From Vairimorpha ceranae (taxonomy: Eukaryota > Microsporidia > Nosematidae), in NCBI RefSeq assembly GCF_000988165.1, contig NW_020169296.1:62001-126000 (forward strand): a stretch of 64,000 bases of DNA, given 5' to 3'. The notes beneath the pieces were generated by a model, which had not been told where the DNA came from, searched no databases, and saw nothing but the letters and a program-made list of their open reading frames with translations. The number at the start of each line of letters is the position of its first letter. Position 1 is the stretch's first letter. Below are positions 19,442-30,602 of the stretch, one piece after another. Made by a program: the position numbers and the translations under genes.

Positions 19442-20311
19442 ATGATAATTGAAATATTATGGTATTGTCTACCACTTTTAATAGCTTTAAATTATATTTT
19501 TGCTAAACGAACAAGTAAAGATAAAATTTATAACAAAAAAGTTTTAATTATTGGGGGAGGAAGCGGTTTAGGAAGATCACTTGCTTACAAACTTAATGGC
19601 AGTTTTAACAAAGTTACTATAACATCAAGAAATACAAATCTAATTGAAGAAGTTAATTCTACAACAAATTTTGAAGTATTTTATTGCGATGTATTTGATG
19701 ATTCATCTTTTGAAAAAACCAAAACTAAATATGATATTATTTTTTATTGCACTGGCCTTGCAATTCCAGGTCCTGTAAATAAATTAAACGTAACGGATTT
19801 TAATATTTGTGAAGGTACAAATTATTTAGGAATGATTAAAATACTTAAAAACTATGTTGAATATAACATTAAACCATTTGACTTTATAATGATAGGTTCT
19901 ACACTCTCAACATTTCCATTAAGAGGATATGCGGCGTACAGTCCTACAAAAAGTGCAATGTTGTCATTTTTTTACACAACATATGAAGAATTTAGTAAAA
20001 TGGGAGTAAAACTACATTTCTTTAGTCCACCAAACATGCAAACAAGAGGATTTGAAATTGAAAATGAATCTAAGCCAACTTATACAAAAACGGTTGAGAG
20101 TTTTTTTACTGTGTATGATCCCGATGATTGCGCAGCATATTTAATACAAAATTTTAGAAATCGTAAAATTATTACAATTGACTGGTTTACATATTTCTGT
20201 CACATTAAATTCGAATGTGAAAAAGTTGTTGATTATTTTTGGTTTCCTGTAGCAGTAGTCGTTGTATATTTGGCAAAAACAACAACCAGATTGCTTTCTA
20301 AAATGTTTTAA
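19442..20311 (+). CDS. TSC10: 3-ketosphinganine reductase-like short-chain dehydrogenase
   Basis: A membrane-associated SDR. An N-terminal hydrophobic helix (residues 3-20) precedes the NADPH-binding GGGSGLGRSLA motif (residues 38-48). The acidic YCDV, the CTGLA strand (family N-A-G), the catalytic Ser in IGSTLS, and the YSPTKSA active-site Tyr/Lys follow. A C-terminal hydrophobic segment (WFPVAVVVVYLA) anchors it. N-terminal anchor, YSP-TK and the C-terminal hairpin are typical of KDSR/Tsc10, which reduces 3-ketodihydrosphingosine in sphingolipid synthesis on the ER. The first base of the GxxxGxG Thr is replaced by Gly. It is divergent from the POT gene with 76 bases between starts. Confidence 0.8.
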   Translation: MIIEILWYCLPLLIALNYIFAKRTSKDKIYNKKVLIIGGGSGLGRSLAYKLNGSFNKVTITSRNTNLIEEVNSTTNFEVFYCDVFDDSSFEKTKTKYDIIFYCTGLAIPGPVNKLNVTDFNICEGTNYLGMIKILKNYVEYNIKPFDFIMIGSTLSTFPLRGYAAYSPTKSAMLSFFYTTYEEFSKMGVKLHFFSPPNMQTRGFEIENESKPTYTKTVESFFTVYDPDDCAAYLIQNFRNRKIITIDWFTYFCHIKFECEKVVDYFWFPVAVVVVYLAKTTTRLLSKMF

Positions 20312-20362
20312 TAAATAATTGGACAATTAAAAAAAAATTTAGTTTAAGGGCATAGTTTTTTT

Positions 20363-20680
20363 ATGTACACCGAAAGTTACTCTTCAGTTTCAATAGAAAT
20401 GGTTTATCTAATACATAAAACAAGAATTTTTAACAAACAAAAGAAACTTGTAATACAAAATTTTGATGATTTTATTTACCATAACTTTCAAATATTAAAA
20501 GAATTTAAGAATTATGTAGATATACTAGAAACTGAAATATTATTAAAGGTTATATTAAAACAGGTTAATCAATACAATAATTTTGTAATTATAAATGGCA
20601 AGTTTAATGGATTTGAGAAAGAATTTTTAAGACAACTTTGCATAAAGAAAAATTTAAATATTATAAACTTTTTGTTTTAA
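20363..20680 (+). CDS. Hypothetical protein, 105 aa
   Basis: Unrecognised. The sequence alternates hydrophobic and basic residues (MVYLIHKTRIFNKQKKLVI, then a helical middle and VIINGKFNGFEKEFLRQ) and looks like a small alpha/beta domain. An AAGGGCATAG run about 11 bases before the ATG gives the GGG-type start signal. The next gene begins eight bases after the stop in another frame, so the two could be a tight pair, or one gene split by a frame shift. Confidence 0.5.
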   Translation: MYTESYSSVSIEMVYLIHKTRIFNKQKKLVIQNFDDFIYHNFQILKEFKNYVDILETEILLKVILKQVNQYNNFVIINGKFNGFEKEFLRQLCIKKNLNIINFLF

Positions 20681-20688
20681 ACAAATTT

Positions 20689-22311
20689 ATGCAAAAAAAA
20701 TATAAAAAAAATTATTTGCATAAATGTATGAATGATGAATTTGAACAAAATAAAATTCTCAAACTATTACAACATCCTTTAAAAAATGTTAATCTTGTTC
20801 AAATTGTTGAAAAACTTCAATCTATAAATTGTATTGTTATACAAAAGAAAATATTTAAGCTACTTGGTGTAAATATTTCTATTAAAAAAATTAAAGAGTT
20901 CAATATTTTTGGTCTTTTAACTGATGATTACTTAAATGCATTAAAATCCCGACAGTTTGATTCTTTCGTCTATTCATTTAATTTGACACATAAAATTATT
21001 CCTTGCTCTATTGTAAAAGAAATATTGTATAAAAAAGCAATGTATGATGAAGGATATGCCTACATCAATCCAAAGACTATTAACATCTATATAAAAAAAG
21101 AGAGTTACATAATTAAATATGATTCGATAGAAAGTGTAAACATTACAAAAAAAGTTGTGGTTATAAAGTTGAAGAATACAAACTTATTTAAGTTTTTGAT
21201 AGACTCTAATGATTCTGATTTTATACAAAAATTTGAAGAAAAAATTTATTTTAAAATTATTGTTAATAAGAGGTGTAGCAATGACGAAAGCCAGTTTACT
21301 AAAAATCCAAAGATTATGTTGCAAAAGCAAAAAGATACATTATGTAAATTGGCAATTCCATCTCCAGATAACACGACTTTTATAAAGTTTCAAAATTCAT
21401 CTTTGTCGCCTGATAACTTTATAACAAATTTTCAACATACAAGTATTAATTTAAACAATACACAATGTAAAACACCATATGACAAAAATAATAAATCTGT
21501 TAAAGATAATAGTAATAATAAGAATAATTTAAGATACAAAAAAGATACTGACAATGAATATTTGGTTAAACTACGTGATAAAAACGTATCAAAGGAAATT
21601 AGCAAAAATATTTTTGTCAAGAAAACTTTAAATGAGAGGTCTTATGACAGCTTAGGGAAAGATAACAAATTTGTATTCAATTCTCAATCATGTGATCCTA
21701 TTCATCATAAAAAGACAAATGTAAGTAACAAAGTGCAAGAAAGTATACATTTAGATGTCGAATCGGTTATAGAATTAAATAATTCTTTGGTTTCAAGCTC
21801 AATAAAAAACAAACAAAGTATTAAAAACACTTCCAAAGTAACTAATAAACATACACGAAAAGATAGAATTAAGCAGAAAACAAATAATAGATCTTGTAAG
21901 AGTATAGCCAAAGGCAACATAAAATCTAAAATTTCTTATTTACAATCCGAACTTTCTCTTCAGGCTTTTTATGAGGAACAAACAATTTCTGAAAATTTAC
22001 ACATTCAATTGGCTACATCTTGTAAGCAAAGAAAAATATTTAATAATACACAATATACTAATACTTTATCATCAAATGAAGGAACCCCGTCTTTTGTAGA
22101 TAACCAATCTATTCTCGTAATACAATTATTAAATTGTAGTTCTCCTATAAAAAATATGAAATTAAGAATGCGTAAATTACAAAAGATTTTTAGGCGTTTT
22201 GTCAAACATACTTATAAGAAAAACAAAAATATTATTTACAATTCATATATGATTGTAAATAATTATTTGTCTAAATATAAAGAGATTTTAAACATTGCCA
22301 ATGAAATTTAG
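20689..22311 (+). CDS. Unknown protein with possible PH-like domain and low-complexity tail
   Basis: A 540-aa protein I do not recognise. Residues about 20-110 are helical. Residues about 120-190 alternate beta strands (YINPKTINIYIKKESYIIKY, DSIESVNITKKVVVIKLK) and end in a helix (DSDFIQKFEEKIYFK), the outline of a PH/GRAM-like fold. Residues about 200-480 are Asn/Ser/Lys-rich and disordered. The C-terminal 60 residues form a basic amphipathic helix. The frame is open upstream to a TTG at 20638 inside the preceding gene. The first ATG is used here and a second lies at 20728. No CCC/GGG run was found. The PH-like reading is a guess from pattern only. Confidence 0.6.
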   Translation: MQKKYKKNYLHKCMNDEFEQNKILKLLQHPLKNVNLVQIVEKLQSINCIVIQKKIFKLLGVNISIKKIKEFNIFGLLTDDYLNALKSRQFDSFVYSFNLTHKIIPCSIVKEILYKKAMYDEGYAYINPKTINIYIKKESYIIKYDSIESVNITKKVVVIKLKNTNLFKFLIDSNDSDFIQKFEEKIYFKIIVNKRCSNDESQFTKNPKIMLQKQKDTLCKLAIPSPDNTTFIKFQNSSLSPDNFITNFQHTSINLNNTQCKTPYDKNNKSVKDNSNNKNNLRYKKDTDNEYLVKLRDKNVSKEISKNIFVKKTLNERSYDSLGKDNKFVFNSQSCDPIHHKKTNVSNKVQESIHLDVESVIELNNSLVSSSIKNKQSIKNTSKVTNKHTRKDRIKQKTNNRSCKSIAKGNIKSKISYLQSELSLQAFYEEQTISENLHIQLATSCKQRKIFNNTQYTNTLSSNEGTPSFVDNQSILVIQLLNCSSPIKNMKLRMRKLQKIFRRFVKHTYKKNKNIIYNSYMIVNNYLSKYKEILNIANEI

Positions 22312-22376
22312 ATCAATCAGTAAAAAAAGGAGCAAGTTGATTCCTTTTATTTAAATTTTCACAATGTAAAATCACG

Positions 22377-23114
22377 ATGTTAAAAATGTTTAAAAAGCAA
22401 GTACAAAATAAACCCAAAAACTTCAAATTTTGTAAATCTGGGTTTATTTTGTCATCAGAAACTTTAAATGAGTATGAATACATTAAAAAACTCTTTTTCA
22501 TTTCTGTTTCTATTTTTACTAGAACCACATCGAAAAGTAATGGAATTGAAGAAATAAAACGACTTTTATTATTTTATGAGAAATCTGATACACTAATGTG
22601 TAGCTTAATAGATGAATTTTTTTCAAAAAGATTTATAGAATCTATCGACAGGAGGTATGCTTTATTTGAAATATTAGATAAAATATTAAGAATGTTTTAC
22701 GTGTTTGACAAACTTAGATTAAAGGCTGTAAAACCTTTTCATAATTTTTCTTTTTTTAAGATTAAAAATAGATCATGCATTAGTGAAAGAGAAATTATAA
22801 AATTAAGTACATTTGCAAGTATAGCTATGCCAATGGCGAGATTATTTATTTCATATTTTAGTGCTGAGGATTTTGAGATTTTTCATCCTATGATTTTAAA
22901 AAAGAGAACTACTTTATTTATTGGAGACACAAAAAAGGGATATTTAAAATATATTTGTGCAATTTTGGTAGAGCATACTAAACTTAAGTATCTTAAAATA
23001 TTTATGTGCGCATTATATGAAAAATTGAATAAGGACAGCACGTTTGATATTTTTTATGAGCAACTAAACTCTAAAGAACAGGAGTACTTTATAGATTTAG
23101 TTAATCTTTTGTAA
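22377..23114 (+). CDS. CYRI/DUF1394-like (CYFIP-family Rac-binding) protein
   Basis: The 245-aa protein resembles the CYRIA/CYRIB family (DUF1394, shared with CYFIP of the WAVE complex), which binds active Rac1 and tunes actin assembly. The match is in the core. ALFEILDKILRMFYVFDKLR then KAVKPFHNFSFFK (about residues 97-130) parallels the CYRI block [30 protein letters not shown]. The following helix IIKLSTFASIAMPMARLFIS parallels ANRMSLFYAEATPMLKTLS. The protein is all helical, as expected. Alternative start: ATG at 22386. No CCC/GGG run is close to the ATG. Identity is by pattern, with low residue identity elsewhere. Confidence 0.5.
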   Translation: MLKMFKKQVQNKPKNFKFCKSGFILSSETLNEYEYIKKLFFISVSIFTRTTSKSNGIEEIKRLLLFYEKSDTLMCSLIDEFFSKRFIESIDRRYALFEILDKILRMFYVFDKLRLKAVKPFHNFSFFKIKNRSCISEREIIKLSTFASIAMPMARLFISYFSAEDFEIFHPMILKKRTTLFIGDTKKGYLKYICAILVEHTKLKYLKIFMCALYEKLNKDSTFDIFYEQLNSKEQEYFIDLVNLL

Positions 23115-23160
23115 GTCGACTAGTTCATAGAACAAAACATACAATATTTTATACCCTTAA

Positions 23161-23709
23161 ATGAAATTGAATATAAAAAAGAAAAATGAAGACATTATTT
23201 TATGTGACACAAATTATGTTGTAACATATAAAGAAATTGACGACACAGAAATTAATAAAGAGACGTATAATAAAGATTTAGAAATTATTTGCGAAATTGA
23301 AAGTATAAATAATTTGGTTTATTTTTTAGAAAGGCTTAAAGCCTTTGAAACAGTAAGAGATTGTTACATTAATGTTTTTAAAGAAGGGATACAGCCTCTT
23401 TGGGAGGATGAGAATAATAAAAATGGATGCAACTGGAGTCTTGTACTAAAAAAGGAAATTTGTCAAAGATATTTTGAAAAATTAATAGTTAGAATGTGTA
23501 CTGGATTTTTTAGGGTTATTGTTCCTTCAGGTGTTGTGGGAGTTTATAAAGATAATAGATTTAAGTTATCAATTTGGTCAAAAACGATTCCACAACCAAG
23601 TGAACATGTAAATGCCATAAATGAACTTAAGAGTGCTTTAGATATTAATTTTAATGTGTCATTTCAGTATAAAAAGCATAGTAAATTACTAGAACCTAGA
23701 GAAGAATAA
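23161..23709 (+). CDS. eIF4E-family cap-binding protein (4EHP-like features)
   Basis: The 182-aa protein follows eIF4E across its core: ESINNLVYFLERL, VFKEGIQPLWEDENNKNG (human LFKDGIEPMWEDEKNKRG), CNWSLVLKK, and FKLSIWSK (human DKIAIWTT). Cap-stacking Trp102 corresponds to W81 with the adjacent Glu, and Trp166 to W139. Trp56 is replaced by Tyr (Y36 in ETYNKDL), as in eIF4E2/4EHP. Dorsal Trp73, which contacts eIF4G and 4E-BP, is replaced by Val (V53 in INNLVYF). The ATG follows ACCCTTAA. It may be the general factor in divergent form or a 4EHP-like repressor; no other eIF4E lies in this window. Confidence 0.82.
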   Translation: MKLNIKKKNEDIILCDTNYVVTYKEIDDTEINKETYNKDLEIICEIESINNLVYFLERLKAFETVRDCYINVFKEGIQPLWEDENNKNGCNWSLVLKKEICQRYFEKLIVRMCTGFFRVIVPSGVVGVYKDNRFKLSIWSKTIPQPSEHVNAINELKSALDINFNVSFQYKKHSKLLEPREE

Positions 23710-23743
23710 ATAAATAATTATTTATTTTATTTTTTATATCCTT

Positions 23744-24202
23744 ATGAAAGAAGATAATGATTTTTTAAAATATGCAATATGTGCTTTAATACAAGATTTA
23801 AAGGATAATAATGAAGACATAGAACAGGAAATGAAAAAGGTAGGACATATTTTAGGAAGAATGGCATTAGAACATGACGATTTCCAAAGGGAATTGGATT
23901 TGGAGAGTTTACTTTACAAAATTACATATACATTTTTAGATAAAATATATTCGACTTCTAGAAAATTAGAAGTTTCTACTAAAAATAGTAAAGAATATTA
24001 TATTTTTGAACATGAACCACTTTTTTCTCAGCACGTTTCTTTACCAGAATCTTGGAAAGATTTTTGTCCAGAATCAATAATGTCAGGGGTAATTGAATAC
24101 GCGCTGCTTGCATCTGGATTTGAATGTGAAGTTAATGGATATATTAAACCTTGTAAAAATAATACTAATACCGTAGTTTATCAAATTAAACTTAATGATT
24201 AG
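23744..24202 (+). CDS. TRS31: TRAPP complex subunit TRAPPC5/Trs31
   Basis: A Bet3-like alpha/beta subunit of TRAPP, 152 aa (human TRAPPC5 188). The N-terminal helices (FLKYAICALIQDLKDNN, then EMKKVGHILGRMALEH) match the family's helical half. The second half contains YYIFEHEPLFSQHVSLPE (human FYIIEREPLINTYISVP), then FCPESIMSGVIEYALLASGF (human NCASFTAGIVEAVLTHSGF) and a closing strand VYQIKL. The GF-x-C/A-x-V pattern favours Trs31 over Bet3 or Trs33. It follows the eIF4E-like gene by 34 bases on the same strand. Only TATATCCTT precedes the ATG. Confidence 0.75.
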   Translation: MKEDNDFLKYAICALIQDLKDNNEDIEQEMKKVGHILGRMALEHDDFQRELDLESLLYKITYTFLDKIYSTSRKLEVSTKNSKEYYIFEHEPLFSQHVSLPESWKDFCPESIMSGVIEYALLASGFECEVNGYIKPCKNNTNTVVYQIKLND

Positions 24203-25713
24203 ATTTAATTATTTATTTTGTAGTAAAATTATTTAGAATAAATTTATTTTTAACATAAATTTTCAACGAAGCTGGTTTTATTGTATTACTTTTTGTACAA
24301 TTTTTTTAGTTACCTTTCAACCATAAAATATAATTGAAATGATTTTAAGTAAATAATTCAAATAAATTATTAGCTAAGTTATTTAAGCATAATAATAAGC
24401 TTTTTGTTCCGTAAAAAATTTTATACTTTTTTGATACTTAATATCCGCTTATCTGTTTTGGCATAAAAAATAGCTTTGAAGACTAAAAACAGTAATAACT
24501 TTTTAACTTAAGTTTACATGTAAAGATGATATTATAAATGGTGTCAGATGTACATATAATTTATTAAAATGATTGACTATTGTTACAAATGAAAAAAGAG
24601 TATATTAAAAATTGTTAAAAAAAGAATAATAAATCAGTATATTTTTAACTAATTAAATTTACTAGATAATATATTACATTATAAAACCGACACAATAAAT
24701 TTATAAGTTTTTTTACTTAGCAAGAAAAGACAAAAAATGAAGGATTTTTTTATTATCAAATTATTTAGTCAATCATTAAACTGGGATTTGTAAGATGTTG
24801 AAAACATTTCTAAAAAATATAAATTTGCAATTATTAAACTATAGTAATCATTAGAAACATTTTAATTATAATACAAATAAGATACTTTTTTAAAAAAATA
24901 AAACTACCGCCGAAAAATTGGCTTTATAAATAATTAACTGATGAACAACAGTTTAATTTTTATTTTGTATATTTTGATAAAATTAACGGATTGTAGGAAA
25001 AAAACGTTAAAAAAATAAGCAAATATTCGAAAAAAACTATTTAATTTTACAGGATTAAATTAATTAAAGGACATGCTAATAAGTCAAGTAGATGACACGA
25101 ACCAAAACTGTACAGGTCTAATGTTTAGAAATTTATTGTGAAAAAATAAAATTTTATAAGTCTTTCACAAAATATTTTAATTTGTATTACTAAAACTATC
25201 TATTAATTAAAAGATGTTATTAACAGTTTTTTTGCTTTAAAAAACCAATTTAAAATGATTATATTAGACAATTTTGTATTAATTATTCATTACTGTACTA
25301 TTAAACTTATAGTGCTTTCTTATTAAAAAATTTATTTTCAGAAGACAGTTAATTTAAAGCGGTTATTTAAATAAAATTGCAAAATTTCGACAAAAAAATT
25401 CCATATTAATAAAACAAACTTACCTAGAACTGTATTTTATAATAGTAAAATATTATTTAAGATTAAAAATGATACATTATTATTACACAGAACAAAACTA
25501 AATATAATATTTAAAATTAAAAACAAATCAATTAAAATTTTACAGTGCAACAATCATTTTATGTCACTTTACATTTTTAGGACATTTAATGCAATCTCTT
25601 TCGGAATTTTAATTTAATTAAAATCAATTTTTTTACTTTTTGATCGTGAAATTTTTTTATTTTTAAAAACAATAACAGTTATATAAAACTTAATTTTACC
25701 ACTAATCATTTAT
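24203..25713. other. Gene-free AT-rich stretch
   Basis: Downstream of both TRS31 and the forkhead gene. No open frame with a start signal, no tRNA and no clear repeat were seen. Confidence 0.6.
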
Positions 25714-26823
25714 TTACATCTGATAATATCTTGGATCTTCTGAATTTAGTCCATAAGAATGATGATTCATCAAATTTTCTTCTTCAAAAGTCTTTCTCTT
25801 TTTCCTGTTTTCTTCTTGTGCAATAAACTCTTCATCAATCATCCATTTCCCTCCTTTCCCTCTCGTTCCAGGCTCCCGCGCTACCTTTTTAAAACATTTA
25901 CTAAGCGATAAGTTATGTCTTATTGAATTTTTCCATACAGGATTGGCATATTTATAGTATTCAAAGTTATCTTCAATCCATTTATATATTTCTCCGAGTG
26001 TAAGTTTTCCATCTTGGCTTCCATTTAAAGCCCTAGTGATTATTTGCGCATATGAAAAAGCAGGCTTGGCATGATTTTCTTTATTTTTCATTGTATTAAT
26101 AGGCATATTTTTATAGAACATTCTTGGATCAATACATGGATCAGAAATAGGTCTTACTGATTTGTTATAAAAATCATTATGTATTTGCGTATTGCGTCTA
26201 TAATGCATAAATGGATTACTTCTGTTGGATTTAATTACATCTGCTTCGCTAAAAGACCTTTTTTTATTAAAATTCATAAAAGGATGAGTAAATAAATTAT
26301 TTGACTGGGTATTTATTTCTGGTATTCGATTGGCGTAAAAACCATTATCATATTCCATTTGCTTGTGATCATAAATGTCAGTTTGATAAAAGAATCCAAA
26401 AGAAGGTCTTTGATTTATTGTAGCATTATTAAGGGATTTATTTCGATTATATTTTCTATCATTATATTCTTGATCAAACATGCTCTTATTATCGATGTTA
26501 TGTTGGAAGTCATTTTCTGTTAGATTTTTATTATGTTTTTTATCTTCTTGGCTATTTACATGTTTGAAAAATTCTGGTGTTTTCATAAAAAAAGAATTTA
26601 TTCCTCTGGTACTAGAAATATCAATATTATCTTTAATCTGATTAGGTACACTGAGATCTAGCTCAATACCTTTGGTTATAACATTCATCCCACTATTATT
26701 ACTTTTAAGGTTGTCCTTAAAATCAATACCGTTGCATAAATGACTATTCAATAGTTCTTTTTCGTTTTCTGTACAGTCTATTTTGTTAAAAGAAAAATCA
26801 TCTTCGCTCTCTTTGCTGTTCAT
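25714..26823 (-). CDS. Forkhead (winged-helix) transcription factor
   Basis: A 369-aa nuclear DNA-binding protein. Residues 253-335 form a complete forkhead domain: [14 protein letters not shown], then [19 protein letters not shown], the recognition helix [15 protein letters not shown] with the invariant Asn and His that read DNA, and KVAREP...GKGGKWMID as wing 1. The N-terminal 250 residues are Asn/Ser/Asp-rich and disordered. The C-terminus is basic then acidic. No FHA domain is present, so it is closer in layout to Hcm1-type than to Fkh1/2-type regulators; target genes cannot be read from it. A GGGG run lies about 15 bases before the ATG on the minus strand. The gene is isolated. Confidence 0.93.
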   Translation of the reverse strand: MNSKESEDDFSFNKIDCTENEKELLNSHLCNGIDFKDNLKSNNSGMNVITKGIELDLSVPNQIKDNIDISSTRGINSFFMKTPEFFKHVNSQEDKKHNKNLTENDFQHNIDNKSMFDQEYNDRKYNRNKSLNNATINQRPSFGFFYQTDIYDHKQMEYDNGFYANRIPEINTQSNNLFTHPFMNFNKKRSFSEADVIKSNRSNPFMHYRRNTQIHNDFYNKSVRPISDPCIDPRMFYKNMPINTMKNKENHAKPAFSYAQIITRALNGSQDGKLTLGEIYKWIEDNFEYYKYANPVWKNSIRHNLSLSKCFKKVAREPGTRGKGGKWMIDEEFIAQEENRKKRKTFEEENLMNHHSYGLNSEDPRYYQM

Positions 26824-28982
26824 GTCTTATATATCCCCTATTTTTTTTGATTTGTTTTGGTAAACATATCACAAGCATAAAGTTACAATTATTAAGATAT
26901 TATGATACATGTTTTATAGACCATTACTGTCTAATAGTTATAATTTGTGCATTAATTTTTAATTTAACATCATGTAATCAATTTTAAAAATTTGCAGAAA
27001 TAAACAAATAAATAAATTAGGTGAGAATAAACTGCATAAATAGGTAAAATAAAGACATTTGAGAATTTAATAAAAATGAAATTATTGGCATTAATTTTAT
27101 TTTCTAAAGATTTTGTAATTAATTATATTTATTTTCTTTTATTTTAATTAAAAAACAAATATAAAATGGTTTTTAAAAAAATAAATTTCTTTTAATTTTG
27201 TTTGTAAGAAAATTTAACTTTAAATGTTTCTTTTTATTAAATATTTATAAAAGACTCTTGTAATTTATTTAAATATATATTAACTGAACAAAAATCTTGT
27301 ACTCTTGTTAATCTTCAAACCTAAAAAATTAATTTATAATTTCTAAGCATTAAAGTTCTTTATTAAATTTACAGTCTTGTATTTTTATTTTTTTTATACT
27401 TTATTCTAAAATAAACTTAATTGTAAGATGTACTCAAGTGATTTTTAAATTAAAATGGTATAAAAGTACATCTAAAACAAGCTTTAAATAATTATTAATG
27501 CCTGTTAAAATTTCTAAATCCATTTTTAAATCTTATAAATCAAAGGTTTTGTTCTACTTCTGCAAATTTGAGGGTAAATTAAATAATTTTAAATCTGTAG
27601 ATTTTAAAATACAAAAAAGGCTTATAATTGATTACATAAATAATTTTAGATACATCATATAGTAATGATAATAATTATTAAATGTACATTATTGTTTTAA
27701 TAGTTGATTGAATTTTTATAGCAGACCTTCTTTATAAATTTTTTACAAAAAAATATTTTATCTAATTTTACTCTTTGTCCTAACATTGTACAAGATAACT
27801 TTTTATGCATTATAAAATTTATTTATAATTTGTAAATTTTAATTTATATAAATTAATTTTGCTTTCTACAAGTCTTGTTGAATAAAAAATAATACTAATA
27901 CTACTATATTTACTGGTTGTGTAATGTTATAATGCAATTTACGTCGATAAGATTCATTTTTAACTTCATACAATTTTTACGTGTTTTAATTAAAAACTTT
28001 GATGTTTTTCTAAAAATTTTTGAAATTAAATTTAAAAGAATTTAATAGCATAAATAGAAGATATCAAAATAAAGATGAAAGGTTACAATAATATACATTT
28101 CAAGTTGTAGTTAATTTCATGATTTATAATATAGTGAGAGAGTAGTAACATATTTTTGTTACAGCAAATAGAAAATAATTATTGAAATATTATTAGGTGT
28201 GTATGTAGGAATAGATGTGTATTAGTTGTGTATTTTTACGATGTCATATTTGACAAAAACATCTTTTAATAATTTAAACAATTGTCCATATATTTCATTC
28301 AACAACTTATACACTATTTAAAACTTTAAGATGTTTGTAATTTAAAGAGCCAATATTTAAACAATGTATGTATTGTCAATTGTGATATCAAGCCAAAGTA
28401 AACCAATACGAAATTAAACAAGCAAAAAATAATCGACAAGAGTTGTGAAAAAATTAAATTTTGAGTATAAAACCTTTTATTTCTTTCTTATGAATAATTA
28501 TTATGAAAATTACACCACAAAAGCACTAGCAATATTTTTTTACAGTTTCTTTTCTTTTTCTACTTAATTAATTTCAATAGATAGCCTTTTTTTGTAAAGC
28601 ACCTTTCTAAACTATAAAAAATGTTAGATATCGTTGTAATAGAAATACATTTAGATTGAAACTTACTAGTTAGTTACATATTTGATTTTACTATTATTAT
28701 TTCGTTGCAAATGATTTTCGAATTCACCATTTTTTAATTGTAAAAACACTTATTTCGCCTCAAAAATATATAACAGAATTTCTGTAAGAGGATGAATACC
28801 AAATTTATACAATTTTAATGGGTTAATTAAAATTAAAAATCGTATTTCTATTTTACAAATATTCTCAACTTATATATCTTTTACATGTTTTATTTAAATT
28901 TATATGTTATAATAAACTTTACTTTTATTCACTGGCATTCTATTCTTTCTAAATTTATAAATTTTTTTATTTTATCACCCCA
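26824..28982. other. Gene-free stretch between forkhead and RPL15
   Basis: A 2.1-kb divergent intergenic region with very high A+T. I found no coding frame, RNA gene or clear repeat. Its length may reflect regulation of the forkhead gene or erased sequence. Confidence 0.55.
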
Positions 28983-29597
28983 ATGGCAGCAGCTGATTAC
29001 ATCAGGGAAATCCAAAAATCTAAACAATCCGATAACATGAGATATCTTCTTAGATTAAGGGTCTGTGAGTATAGACAGAGAGGGGAAGTGTTTAGGATAC
29101 CACGCCCCACCTTTTTACAGAGAGCACGAACTCTTGGTTACAGAACCAAAGAAGGAATATTGTGTTATATTGCCAGGGTTAAAAAAGGTAACAGAAAGAG
29201 AGAATACAATAATGGTAACACTAGAGGTAAATGTAAGAATGCTCGTATTCATCAGATTACTCCAGCTGTAAGGCATCAGGCCACTGCAGAACAAATTGTT
29301 GGTAAAAGACACCCAAATCTAAGAGTGTTAAATTCTTACTGGGTTAATCAAGATTTAGTTTATAAATATTTTGAGGTTATTATGGTTGATCCTAATCATA
29401 ATGCTATAAGAAATGATCCTAAGCTTAATTGGATTTGTAAGGGTGTTATGAAACACCGTGAATGTCGTGGTCTTACATCTGCCTCTAAAAAGAGTAGAGG
29501 ATTGGGTCATGGAATTAAATATAATAATACAATAGGAGGATCAGTTAGAGCATGCTGGAAGAGGAATGTTACAACTAGTTTAAGAAGATTTAGATAA
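28983..29597 (+). CDS. RPL15: 60S ribosomal protein L15 (eL15)
   Basis: A complete 204-aa large-subunit ribosomal protein matching the usual eL15 length. Diagnostic blocks are [34 protein letters not shown], the basic hinge [12 protein letters not shown], the [20 protein letters not shown] segment and [20 protein letters not shown]. The tail [14 protein letters not shown] is typical. CACCCCA touches the ATG. No intron is visible. Coding bias is clearly stronger than in the neighbourhood, as expected for a highly expressed gene. Confidence 0.97.
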   Translation: MAAADYIREIQKSKQSDNMRYLLRLRVCEYRQRGEVFRIPRPTFLQRARTLGYRTKEGILCYIARVKKGNRKREYNNGNTRGKCKNARIHQITPAVRHQATAEQIVGKRHPNLRVLNSYWVNQDLVYKYFEVIMVDPNHNAIRNDPKLNWICKGVMKHRECRGLTSASKKSRGLGHGIKYNNTIGGSVRACWKRNVTTSLRRFR

Positions 29598-30602
29598 TAA
29601 AATATTATTTATTTAGTAATGTAAATGTTTTATAGATAGTTTTTATATTAAATAGTAACATTTCTAAAATTTATTTTGTAAAAAAAATACTAATGAACAT
29701 GCTAAGAAAATATTATATCAAACATAATAAATATTAGAGATAAATAAAGAAGTGTAGATTATATATATAAATGAATTTTATAGTTTATTACTAAATAAAT
29801 TTATGGTGTTTTAAATTAAGTGTGGCGTATTGCATTAGTGAGCTTTAATGTAATAAAGTAATTTAAAAGTAGATAAATTATTAAACGACATTTTTCAAAG
29901 TCACCATTGTCTTACAGTAAATAACGTATACGGATGATTGTATGGAGAAATTAACGAGTTAAAATCTTATAATTAATTTTAGAAAGTTTAGCTATTGTAA
30001 GCAAAAATTAGCCTAAAATAATCTAAAAGAAGAGAAGTCATCTAAAAACTATTATTATTTATAAGTGTAAAGATAAATGCAAATATTAACATATTTGCAT
30101 TTATGTGTTTATTTACTAAAATGTTTTTTGTATTATTACACATCGTATATTAAAAGGCTTATATAGAGATATTAAAATCATTTATAGTAGAATTATTACA
30201 ATGTATTCTTTTTGTTATAAGTTTTTGCTTCTAAACTTGGCCAACTTTTTATGTTATTTGCGGATATTAAGTTTTTTATAAAAATTTTAAATAGTTAAAC
30301 TCTTCAGGATCATCTTATGCACTCTGGCTTGTTCATGGTTTTAATTCAATACCATTACTAAACTACTTGTGAAATTGTTTTACACATCATTCTATGCAAA
30401 ATAATTTCGCTCCTATATTTGTAAACGGGAACTTATGATTTTTAAACAAATCGCATTTGTATTATTCTTCACTTTGATTGTTTTAATAATTAAATTGTTA
30501 TTTTTTATTTAACTATCAAAATATTTCGTATAGTACAATAAAAGACATTATAATGTTTTATTTTACGTTGTGACTTTTTAAGAATATTATAAAAATGTTT
30601 AT
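29598..30602. other. Gene-free AT-rich stretch
   Basis: The region downstream of RPL15 and of the small membrane-protein gene. No supportable frame, RNA or repeat was recognised. Confidence 0.55.
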
